The notes beneath the pieces are model-generated. The model was not told the DNA's origin. It saw only the letters and a list, made by a program, of their open reading frames with translations, and ran no database searches. From IMG/VR virus record IMGVR_UViG_3300028146_000011, positions 1-63,198 of that record: a stretch of 63,198 nucleotides of DNA; one strand, given 5' to 3'. The position numbers were made by a program, and so were the translations under genes. Positions 58,027 to 63,198 of this stretch are shown piece by piece. The stretch is from a virus. Every line of letters begins with the position of its first letter. The first letter of the stretch is position 1.

Positions 58027-58302
58027 ATGTATTTGACATCAGGTCAAGTCTTACTGTTCTGTGCGCTCCTCTGGGCCGTGTTGCTCCTGTGGCCTAAGAT
58101 GGGTGCTGCATTTGGGTCGCTGCTAACACGCCACTCGTGGGCCTTGCAGCGGCTCTACGCTCATCTGGGGCGTGGTCTGGCCGCGTACAGTGAGCGTATC
58201 CAGCGGAGGATCAACTATCCCGAGGTGTCATTTGAGTATGACCTGGAGGGTGAGAACCGTGTGGATGCAGCACTTAAGGAGGTGACCAGACGGGGACTGT
58301 AA
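58027..58302 (+). CDS. Membrane-anchored small protein (91 aa)
   Basis: AGAGG precedes the ATG. An N-terminal hydrophobic helix (about 7-24) then a basic, amphipathic region (LTRHSWALQRLYAHL). Probably membrane-associated. The TAA stop comes from the palindrome 58298-58310, which also supplies the stop of the convergent gene. Confidence 0.75.
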   Translation: MYLTSGQVLLFCALLWAVLLLWPKMGAAFGSLLTRHSWALQRLYAHLGRGLAAYSERIQRRINYPEVSFEYDLEGENRVDAALKEVTRRGL

Positions 58303-58310
58303 TGATTACA
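58298..58310. promoter_or_regulatory. Palindrome giving stop codons on both strands
   Basis: Exact TGTAATGATTACA. On the plus strand TAA at 58300-58302 ends the membrane-protein gene; on the minus strand TAA at 58308-58306 ends the gene at 58306-58671. It sits exactly between two converging transcripts, the site where a bidirectional roadblock would be useful. Confidence 0.85.
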
Positions 58311-58671
58311 CGCCGTCAGGTGGGGGGCTAAACAGCTTGCGGTCTGCAATCTGCTTGTTTAGCTCCTCGCGTGTCTTAGTGGTCGTTAGTCTGTTGCGCT
58401 CTCCCACGATGTTTCGTAGAGCACAGAACAGTAGATCCCATAGACCGCGAGTGGTTCTGTTGAACCCCTGCACGTTCCCAGTGCGCCACGTATTACCTTT
58501 TGGCCAGTAGTGACCGCCGTACACTCCACCCCACAGTCTTACCTCATAGTCACCGAGATCCCCGCTACTCTGCACAGTAGTTCGCACGGTGTTGTTGATC
58601 TCTGCTCGTGCAAACTCTTGTGCTCGTGACTCATCCCCACCCGGCCACATCTCCACTTTAATAACGATCAT
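58306..58671 (-). CDS. Hypothetical protein (121 aa)
   Basis: Starts MIVIKVEMWPGGDESRAQEF and includes NDTVR-like strands; the pattern (GDLGDYEVRLWGGVYG) is of a small alpha/beta protein. ATG overlaps the stop of the RRM gene by about 14 bp. It is the last gene of the leftward early operon. Confidence 0.78.
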   Translation of the reverse strand: MIVIKVEMWPGGDESRAQEFARAEINNTVRTTVQSSGDLGDYEVRLWGGVYGGHYWPKGNTWRTGNVQGFNRTTRGLWDLLFCALRNIVGERNRLTTTKTREELNKQIADRKLFSPPPDGV

Positions 58672-58981
58672 GGTCGTCTCTTCTCTGTGCGTGCCTACCT
58701 TTGCCGTCCCCGCTCTTTCTCTCTCCTCTCGGCTTGTCCACAGCGATTCTCGCCGCAATGGGCCGCCCCATAAACTCCATACCGTTGATCCTGTCAATGC
58801 ACTCGTCCCTACCCTCATCGGACGAGAACTCCACGAATCCAAAGCCCTTAGACCGTCCATTATCCTTGTCAGTCACGATGCTAACCTTGGTGGGCCGTGC
58901 TGTCACGTTCCGCATAACAAGGTCTGTGATGTCGTCTGCCGTCGCTCTGTACGACAGGTTTGCGATAAACACTTGGCTCAT
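58658..58981 (-). CDS. RRM-type RNA-binding protein (107 aa)
   Basis: RNP2 is VFIANLSY (4-11) and RNP1 is KGFGFVEF (about 45-52), with the regular beta-alpha-beta spacing of a single RNA recognition motif, followed by a charged RGERKSGDGKGRHAQRR tail. RRM proteins are widespread in bacteria but rare in phages. It could act on phage RNA, for instance the leader hairpins; that link is inference. Confidence 0.9.
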   Translation of the reverse strand: MSQVFIANLSYRATADDITDLVMRNVTARPTKVSIVTDKDNGRSKGFGFVEFSSDEGRDECIDRINGMEFMGRPIAARIAVDKPRGERKSGDGKGRHAQRRDDHDRY

Positions 58982-59163
58982 TGTTGTCTCTCCGGTTGTC
59001 TAACTACACTTATCTCAATTGTCCCGTGAACTGATACCGCCCGTATTGAGTGCTGTTCGCATTGGTCACATGTGAACCCAAATCTCTGATACATGTTGGA
59101 CCAAATCACGTACACCTTGTGACCTAGTGGGCATGTGATGTACTCCGCTTTCTCATTCGGCAT
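58978..59163 (-). CDS. Small zinc-type protein (61 aa)
   Basis: CPLGHKVY and FTCDQCEQHS provide a C-x2-type pair with further Cys/His. Start chosen at MPNEKA. The palindrome 59173-59185 lies 10 bp upstream of the ATG. Confidence 0.78.
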   Translation of the reverse strand: MPNEKAEYITCPLGHKVYVIWSNMYQRFGFTCDQCEQHSIRAVSVHGTIEISVVRQPERQQ

Positions 59164-59204
59164 AGTGTCACCTGTAATCATTACACTTTGGCAAGTTCCC
59201 ACGG

Positions 59205-59294
59205 CTATGTGCTGTGGAGGTTGTGAAGACGCCCCCAGCGGCCCCGAGGCCAGCGTGCAATCTTGCCCTCATTTATAAGTGCAACCGGCCTCAT
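59205..59294 (-). CDS. Micro-protein (29 aa)
   Basis: A basic protein, MRPVALINEGKIARWPRGRW then GRLHNLHST. An inverted repeat CAACCGGCC/GGCCGGTTG (59282-59290 and 59323-59331) brackets its start, so it may be controlled by RNA folding. The ribosome-binding site is weak. Not certain. Confidence 0.5.
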   Translation of the reverse strand: MRPVALINEGKIARWPRGRWGRLHNLHST

Positions 59295-59408
59295 GATTTA
59301 CCCAATCACGTTATTTGTAAGTGGCCGGTTGGTACGCAGACAGTGCTCTGTAGTCCTCGGTGGCACGCCGTTACCGTTGCTTCCCGCCGTTAGACGCCCA
59401 CCTCATAG

Positions 59409-59933
59409 CTAACTCTCCTCTCTAGACGGCTGAATAGGTACAGCAACCGTCAGCAGCTTTGAAAGTAGTTCGCGTAGTCGGCTGGCGTGTGGAGTTTGGC
59501 TGTCAAGAGCGTCTAACACACTCCAAGACCACCTGCACACTACAACACCCTGCAACCTTAGTCTGGGCACTTGGAAGGTGGCTAGTCCAATCACACACAT
59601 CACGCATACCACGACAACCAATGTCCCAAGCATTATGCGCTGGAATCTACCAAGTGGTTCAATACGGCGGATGTTTCTTACCCCCTCTGCACTTCGTGTA
59701 GAGTAATCAGGTAGAGAGAAGAACACCCTCGCCACTGATGTTAGTAGGCACATGCCAGCTAACCAGTAGAAGGATTTAGCTCTCGCTGAGTCGAGAGTAT
59801 AAGTGAACCAGCACACAGCGCAGACTGCGGCGGATATTCTAGCCTGTTGGTCAGCATTGAGTCCCACTAGTGAGTGTACCCAGTCAGATACGATCTGCAT
59901 TCTATCTAGAATCCAGTCATCTATGGCTGTCAT
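59409..59933 (-). CDS. Membrane protein (174 aa)
   Basis: Start at MTAID, overlapping the TGA of the small upstream gene. Two to four hydrophobic segments (about 35-50, 57-75, 100-125) with a basic stretch between. Function unknown. Confidence 0.78.
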   Translation of the reverse strand: MTAIDDWILDRMQIVSDWVHSLVGLNADQQARISAAVCAVCWFTYTLDSARAKSFYWLAGMCLLTSVARVFFSLPDYSTRSAEGVRNIRRIEPLGRFQRIMLGTLVVVVCVMCVIGLATFQVPRLRLQGVVVCRWSWSVLDALDSQTPHASRLRELLSKLLTVAVPIQPSREES

Positions 59934-60070
59934 TTTATGACTCCCCATTGAAACATTTGATCCTCAGTCCAGCCGGGAAACATCCGGCTCAATTCTGACC
60001 GTGGAACCTGTACACAGTAGTCTGGATATGTGGGCGAACAGTACGTCACGGTCGTCGTAGTCGCCACCAC
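59930..60070 (-). CDS. Micro-protein with GTG start (46 aa)
   Basis: The frame starts at GTG 60070, overlapping the TAG of the preceding gene, and ends in an ATGA overlap with the next. The sequence (TYCSPTYPDYCVQVPRSELS ... WTEDQMFQWGVIK) looks coding. An overlapping longer ORF (59964-60149) is less convincing because it would run 80 bp into the upstream gene. Confidence 0.6.
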   Translation of the reverse strand: MVATTTTVTYCSPTYPDYCVQVPRSELSRMFPGWTEDQMFQWGVIK

Positions 60071-60477
60071 TAAAAAGTCCCTGTCTGTTGTGGAAACGGC
60101 CCACTCGGGTTAGATCCACTGACAGTGAACGGGCACAAGCTATTAGCACACGGACCTATCAGTATCGTGACCGTGTAGCCTAGACGCGACCAATTGACAG
60201 CGGTGAGTCCCGCAGTTGGTATCGGATTGGTAGGCGAGATGATGTACGTGTTTACTGGGTCGCTCCAGTTCCACGTTGACCAAGGTGCAGCGAGAGTAAA
60301 CAGGATGTTCTTGGATGCAGTTGGTGCTGCGTCACCTCTCACTGTTAGTATGAACGGCCCTGACTGCACGGTTACGCTTGTGGCGCTACCGGCTGTAGGC
60401 TGTACTCCAGGTACGATCGTGATGCCGTCAGCGGCCCAAGCTGACATGGAAAGGGCTAAAACTATGACTAGTTTCAT
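60070..60477 (-). CDS. Exported protein (135 aa)
   Basis: MKLVIVLALSMSAWAADG is a typical signal peptide. The mature protein is Thr/Pro/Ser-rich, beta-type, with one Cys pair (CANSLCPF). An exported product inside the early operon is unusual; it may alter the cell envelope early in infection. Confidence 0.8.
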   Translation of the reverse strand: MKLVIVLALSMSAWAADGITIVPGVQPTAGSATSVTVQSGPFILTVRGDAAPTASKNILFTLAAPWSTWNWSDPVNTYIISPTNPIPTAGLTAVNWSRLGYTVTILIGPCANSLCPFTVSGSNPSGPFPQQTGTF

Positions 60478-60486
60478 CTGTTTACC

Positions 60487-60762
60487 TCAATCGGTTGATA
60501 TGCACTGAAAGAACTTTAGGCTGTCTGGGCACTCGTCCCACCCTCCACGCCCTATGACTCTAGTTGCCGCCTCTATGAACGCTTCACGGCTGGTGTAGCC
60601 GGTGACTACAAACCACTGACCTGCCATTTGGAATCTATGGCCGATTGGCTCTTGTTCTGGACCGACTGATGTAGGCACGATGCCTACGGCTGCCATCTCT
60701 TTGGCATATGATAACCCCACGTCATTAGGGCTGTCGAAATGTACACCCACTTGTAAGATCAT
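60487..60762 (-). CDS. Hypothetical protein (91 aa)
   Basis: Alpha/beta pattern with two Trp and a terminal Cys pair region. No recognised family. The start overlaps the stop of the small gene upstream (ATGA). Confidence 0.8.
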   Translation of the reverse strand: MILQVGVHFDSPNDVGLSYAKEMAAVGIVPTSVGPEQEPIGHRFQMAGQWFVVTGYTSREAFIEAATRVIGRGGWDECPDSLKFFQCISTD

Positions 60763-60917
60763 GCGTTCCTCTTCTCGAACTCCTCAATGAACCTCTCAGC
60801 GGCATTGAAGGCTGTAGGTGTGTCGTGTACTGGATTGCGCAGCTTGAATAACAAGGCTACAATTCCAATGACATACGGTCGCGCCTCTTTAAACGTCTTC
60901 TTGTCGGCTTCAGTCAT
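60759..60917 (-). CDS. Small helical protein (52 aa)
   Basis: Below the usual size limit. MTEADKKTFKEARPYVIGIV then ALLFKLRNPVHDTPTAFNAAERFIEEF. Both ends overlap neighbours (ATGA), which is strong evidence of expression. Function unknown. Confidence 0.75.
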   Translation of the reverse strand: MTEADKKTFKEARPYVIGIVALLFKLRNPVHDTPTAFNAAERFIEEFEKRNA

Positions 60918-61075
60918 TGCTTACCCTCACATTCTCTGCATCTCAGCATCCAGTACGTAGGCTCTTTGTCGTCTAGTATCCGCTGGATGTGTCCGCATTC
61001 AAGGGTCACATCATAGTGGTCAACGTCCACCTGCACTACGTTGACTACTCTACGGCTTACATAGACTTCTGGCAT
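60914..61075 (-). CDS. Small zinc-type protein (53 aa)
   Basis: LECGHIQRI and LRCRECEGK give a C-x2H ... C-x2-C site, a common small phage zinc motif. Overlaps the following gene's start. Confidence 0.75.
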   Translation of the reverse strand: MPEVYVSRRVVNVVQVDVDHYDVTLECGHIQRILDDKEPTYWMLRCRECEGKQ

Positions 61076-61082
61076 ACAGCCT

Positions 61083-61268
61083 TTACAGGTCGCCTAACTC
61101 AACGGTGAGCTTAGATGTGCCCACATTATTAAAGGTGTACTCCCAGCACTTCATGCCATCAGGAGGAAAGGGGCCAAAAAGCACTTCCTCTTTCTTCTCT
61201 CCTAGCTCATCTTCTCGCTCCACCCATAAGTAGATCTTATTGGGTGGTGTAAACTCAGTATTCGCCAT
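61083..61268 (-). CDS. Small acidic protein (61 aa)
   Basis: A beta-type protein with acidic middle (EREDELGEKKEE). No family recognised. Overlaps the previous gene by 14 bp. Confidence 0.78.
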   Translation of the reverse strand: MANTEFTPPNKIYLWVEREDELGEKKEEVLFGPFPPDGMKCWEYTFNNVGTSKLTVELGDL

Positions 61269-61788
61269 TCTCGTCCTCTTCCTTCTCGTCGGGCTTCTGA
61301 ATGCGCAGTGTATAGCTGGGCTTGCCGTACTTCACACAGGCGCTCTTAATGCTGTGGATCTGCTCATCCTTCAGCCCTGCCGCAAGTAGAGCGTTAACTA
61401 GGTCAATCTCTTTGATGGTGACGCGGCCATCTGTGGCATAGTAGTTGATCGTCCAGCCTTCCCACAGTGCTCTGCTCACCTTGTTCTTACCAAGTATGTC
61501 CTTGATTCTCCGCGTGAGGGGCTTGCGCTCTCGTTTTGCTACTATCTCGGCTTCGGCCAGTTCACGCTCCTTAGTCAAATAGCGCACTAGCTCAAGCTGA
61601 GTCTTGCGGTCAGTGATGATAGCCGTAAGCTCCGGTACCGTCTCCTCTTCCTTAGAGGGTGGCGGCGTAATGGGTGGCTCTGGTGGCTTGACTCTCTTCA
61701 CTGACGCTTTGAGCCGGTCCTCAATGCTCATCTCATGGGGCACAGGAGGAGGTGTAGGTGGTTCGGGAATAGTCTTGCGCGTAATCAT
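61255..61788 (-). CDS. Hypothetical protein (177 aa), Pro-rich N-terminus
   Basis: The first 45 residues are Pro/Glu-rich and disordered; the rest (about 50-175) is helical with a C-terminal strand. The ATG (MITRK) is inside a near-palindrome (61780-61792), as with the 49403 and 50690 genes. Its role is unknown. Confidence 0.8.
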   Translation of the reverse strand: MITRKTIPEPPTPPPVPHEMSIEDRLKASVKRVKPPEPPITPPPSKEEETVPELTAIITDRKTQLELVRYLTKERELAEAEIVAKRERKPLTRRIKDILGKNKVSRALWEGWTINYYATDGRVTIKEIDLVNALLAAGLKDEQIHSIKSACVKYGKPSYTLRIQKPDEKEEDENGEY

Positions 61789-62216
61789 TACACTTCTCCT
61801 TGTGGTAACGCAGCAGGCTCCTGCACGATTGGGGTAAATGTGGGCAGCCGTTTGACAACTGCCGCCATTACTTCCTCGATATCAAGGCCATCCCCTCGGT
61901 TGTCAATTGCGTGGTTGAGTGCTGCGATGCTCCCCAGCCCCAGTTGTACCCACCTCAAGCAGGCGAGAGCCACGTCAGCCCTTCTGTTGCACACGTCTGA
62001 AAATAGCATCCAGATGCGTGGACCATAGATAGCGTGGGTATCAAGTGACAATAGAGGTGCTACGGCCCCCAGCATAGACTGCGGGTCAACGGTAGGGTTT
62101 GCCATTGCCATCTCCATGCAGGCACTCACCGCTCCTGGGTTGCCTTCAGATATCTTCTCGATTGCAGAAATAGGCGTGTCGCTCAATTCGATTCGTTCAT
62201 GGTGTCTCACGTTCAC
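61788..62216 (-). CDS. Hypothetical protein (142 aa)
   Basis: Mostly helical with several Ala/Leu-rich segments; MLFSDVCNRRADVALACLRW is hydrophobic and perhaps a structural core. No family recognised. It overlaps the 61788 start by one base. Confidence 0.8.
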   Translation of the reverse strand: MNVRHHERIELSDTPISAIEKISEGNPGAVSACMEMAMANPTVDPQSMLGAVAPLLSLDTHAIYGPRIWMLFSDVCNRRADVALACLRWVQLGLGSIAALNHAIDNRGDGLDIEEVMAAVVKRLPTFTPIVQEPAALPQGEV

Positions 62217-62222
62217 TCTCCT

Positions 62223-62741
62223 TTATGCTTTTTCTTTCGATAGTTGAGACTTGAGAGCGTGGTCGTGCATAAGCTCATCAAGAGCCTCTGAGTAGTTGGC
62301 TAGTTCAAGTCGGCCAAAGCCTTTAGTGCTCAGCTTTAGTTCCTCTAGCTGTTTGGTTGCCTTCTCCATCTGCTTCCTAGCTGCAATGAACGCCTCCAGC
62401 ACAGCACGGCATCCAGGAGTGTCAGGTACGACGTGCCTTAGAATTTTATCTTTGGGTATTCCAGTCAGTAGGAAGTCTTTGCTTGTACGGTTGATGCCGG
62501 TGAGGACGGCTTTATGCACTGTATTACCGTCCTCGTCACTACTAAAGTATGATTGCTTGGTCATGAGTCCAAGCACAGGGAGTGACAGCTTGCGCTTAGC
62601 TTCTGGAGTGAGAGCCTTGTCGATGAGGAGCTTCACAGCATCCAGACTGTCAGCAGATACAGTAGCCTCTTCGAGTACGCCAACAAACTTACCGCTGCTC
62701 TCTACCTGGATCTCGATGCCTTTATGTGTGAACAGTGCCAT
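62223..62741 (-). CDS. Hypothetical protein (172 aa)
   Basis: An N-terminal beta-rich part and a C-terminal coiled-coil-like helix (KQMEKATKQLEELKLSTKG). No family recognised. Part of the operon with the AbrB-like gene, overlapping it by 20 bp. Confidence 0.8.
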   Translation of the reverse strand: MALFTHKGIEIQVESSGKFVGVLEEATVSADSLDAVKLLIDKALTPEAKRKLSLPVLGLMTKQSYFSSDEDGNTVHKAVLTGINRTSKDFLLTGIPKDKILRHVVPDTPGCRAVLEAFIAARKQMEKATKQLEELKLSTKGFGRLELANYSEALDELMHDHALKSQLSKEKA

Positions 62742-62895
62742 TACTTTCTTCCTTATTTAATGTCAACTTCCCAGGCTCCTCAACTGTAATGATTACACGG
62801 TCGCCTTCCTTCAGACCTGATGCAGCTAACACCTGTGCTGTCAGCGTAACCACTACGCTGCATGAGGAGCGGCGAACTTTGACGATTGCTCTCAC
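62722..62895 (-). CDS. AbrB/MazE-type swapped-hairpin DNA-binding protein (57 aa)
   Basis: Start at GTG 62895, overlapping the previous TGA (GTGA). IVKVRRSSCSVVVTLTAQVL and GLKEGDRVIITVEEPGKLTL follow the AbrB/SpoVT/MazE beta-hairpin pattern. Such proteins bind DNA and often serve as antitoxins or transition-state regulators; no toxin lies adjacent. The palindrome 62785-62797 encodes the VIIT of DRVIITVEE. A candidate regulator. Confidence 0.78.
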   Translation of the reverse strand: MRAIVKVRRSSCSVVVTLTAQVLAASGLKEGDRVIITVEEPGKLTLNKEESNGTVHT

Positions 62896-63077
62896 CGCTG
62901 TCCTGGTGCCTCCACAACGCCCTCGATAGATGCCGCAAGCCATCCAGGACGTCTCAGTCGGAGATTGTTGAAGTAGTTAAGAGCATTGTCCCGTGACGTG
63001 GCGTATACGTCTTCCGTGTGCCATCCAGTCACGGAGTAGGCTTGACTGCACTGCGCGGTGATGTAGAAGTGTTTCAT
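62892..63077 (-). CDS. Small hypothetical protein (61 aa)
   Basis: MKHFYITAQCSQAYSVTGWH then a helical part and Arg/Gly-rich segment. The start lies next to the promoter in the terminal redundancy, so the message would be almost leaderless. The left copy (position about 20-25) lacks one T and would break this frame. Confidence 0.78.
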   Translation of the reverse strand: MKHFYITAQCSQAYSVTGWHTEDVYATSRDNALNYFNNLRLRRPGWLAASIEGVVEAPGQR

Positions 63078-63198
63078 ATAGCTACAACTATCTTAAGCTA
63101 CATGTGCCTATTTGTCAACATGTAATTATTACGTTTTTCGCCTGAGTGCCTTACGTGCTCTTTCGATCATGGTCTTAGGTGCTGGCCTATGCGCGTCT
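63052..63198. repeat. Right copy of terminal redundancy
   Basis: This 147-base stretch matches positions 1-146 with one additional T. It shows either a circular genome or a circularly permuted, terminally redundant one joined by an assembler; the short overlap looks like an assembly overlap rather than a long direct terminal repeat. The reading frame of the gene at 62892-63077 is intact here, so this copy should be taken as correct. Confidence 0.95.

Larger units (their letters stand above)
1..63198. repeat. Dispersed 13-bp palindrome TGTAATNATTACA, about 47 sites
   Basis: Exact copies start at 1807, 3017, 5301, 8373, 10282, 12023, 12655, 13840, 15449, 17950, 21313, 22444, 24866, 26841, 28111, 30241, 30980, 32205, 33024, 33900, 35862, 38118, 38655, 40829, 42943, 47204, 48406, 48553, 49936, 50307, 50686, 51013, 51443, 51804, 54440, 55963, 56446, 58298, 59173 and 62785. 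One-mismatch copies start at 69 (again at 63121), 19552, 43933, 49131, 54635, 57970 and 61780. The centre is G or C in 36 of the 40 exact copies. The sites lie between genes, across stop codons, or inside genes in a fixed frame. I infer protein-binding sites (operators/stoperators). The palindrome is counted by eye, so a few degenerate sites may be missing. Confidence 0.95.

Noticed and set aside
59964-60149. Leftward ORF of 61 codons
   Set aside because: It runs 80 bp into the exported-protein gene, whereas the GTG frame 59930-60070 joins both neighbours by exact overlaps.
1-63198. The dispersed palindrome as a CRISPR-type or transposon repeat
   Set aside because: Copies are single, not in arrays with spacers, and lack flanking duplications or mobile genes; they are shaped like protein-binding sites.

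Overview
The window is one complete tailed-phage genome. Its first 146 bases recur at the end (63052-63198, with one extra T in the right copy), so it reads as a circle or a circularly permuted molecule of about 63.05 kb. Virion genes include a portal, an HK97-type capsid protein with scaffold, large terminase, podovirus-like tail tube and adaptor proteins, and fibres. The host is not named by the sequence. Six exported-type proteins end their leaders in ..FAQ, ..YAQ or similar, the promoters look sigma70-like, and Shine-Dalgarno sites are common, so I infer a Gram-negative, possibly Acidobacteriota-like host (weak). I see no integrase, tRNA, CRISPR array or RNA polymerase, and no recognisable endolysin.

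Layout. (1) 12.2 kb leftward through position 1 and on around the circle to 58.3 kb is one long leftward early operon of tightly overlapping genes: DinG-like helicase, PD-(D/E)XK nuclease, RecA-like ATPase, macro domain, ERCC4 nuclease, a uracil-DNA glycosylase/3'-5' exonuclease fusion, a separate family-A polymerase domain, an AbrB-like protein, an RRM protein and many small genes. (2) 12.38-12.94 kb is a compact immunity-type switch: a small XRE repressor facing a second small gene, with dyad operators and two apparently leaderless promoters between them. (3) 12.9-18.2 kb, rightward: small genes, then five glycosyltransferase-like genes and a methyltransferase. (4) 50 to 18.2 kb, leftward: virion genes, with a terminase split in two genes and a group of exported fibre or adhesin-like proteins between portal and terminase. 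(5) 50.0-58.3 kb, rightward: an intergenic hub with a likely small RNA, then small genes preceded by recurring 5'-leader hairpins, a DUF932-like protein and a ParB-like coiled-coil protein.

The outstanding signal is a 13-bp palindrome, TGTAATNATTACA. I count 40 exact copies and 7 one-mismatch copies spread over the whole genome, where about 0.004 would be expected by chance. Copies inside genes are almost all in one reading frame (encoding V-I/M-I-T), and copies at gene ends often supply the TAA stop codon. Two copies and a widely spaced variant sit in the switch and promoter regions. The likeliest reading is a genome-wide operator/stoperator system run by a phage or host regulator, comparable in logic to, but different in sequence and symmetry from, the stoperators of mycobacteriophage L5.

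How it fits together: the repressor would hold the leftward early promoters and, through dispersed sites, block transcription in all operons. When it is relieved, the replication module is expressed, followed by the divergent 50-kb hub that serves the late virion operon and the accessory rightward genes. Leucine at the polymerase position equivalent to E. coli Pol I residue 762, the switch, and the ParB-like gene all fit a temperate or plasmid-prophage life, but no partition ATPase or integrase was found.
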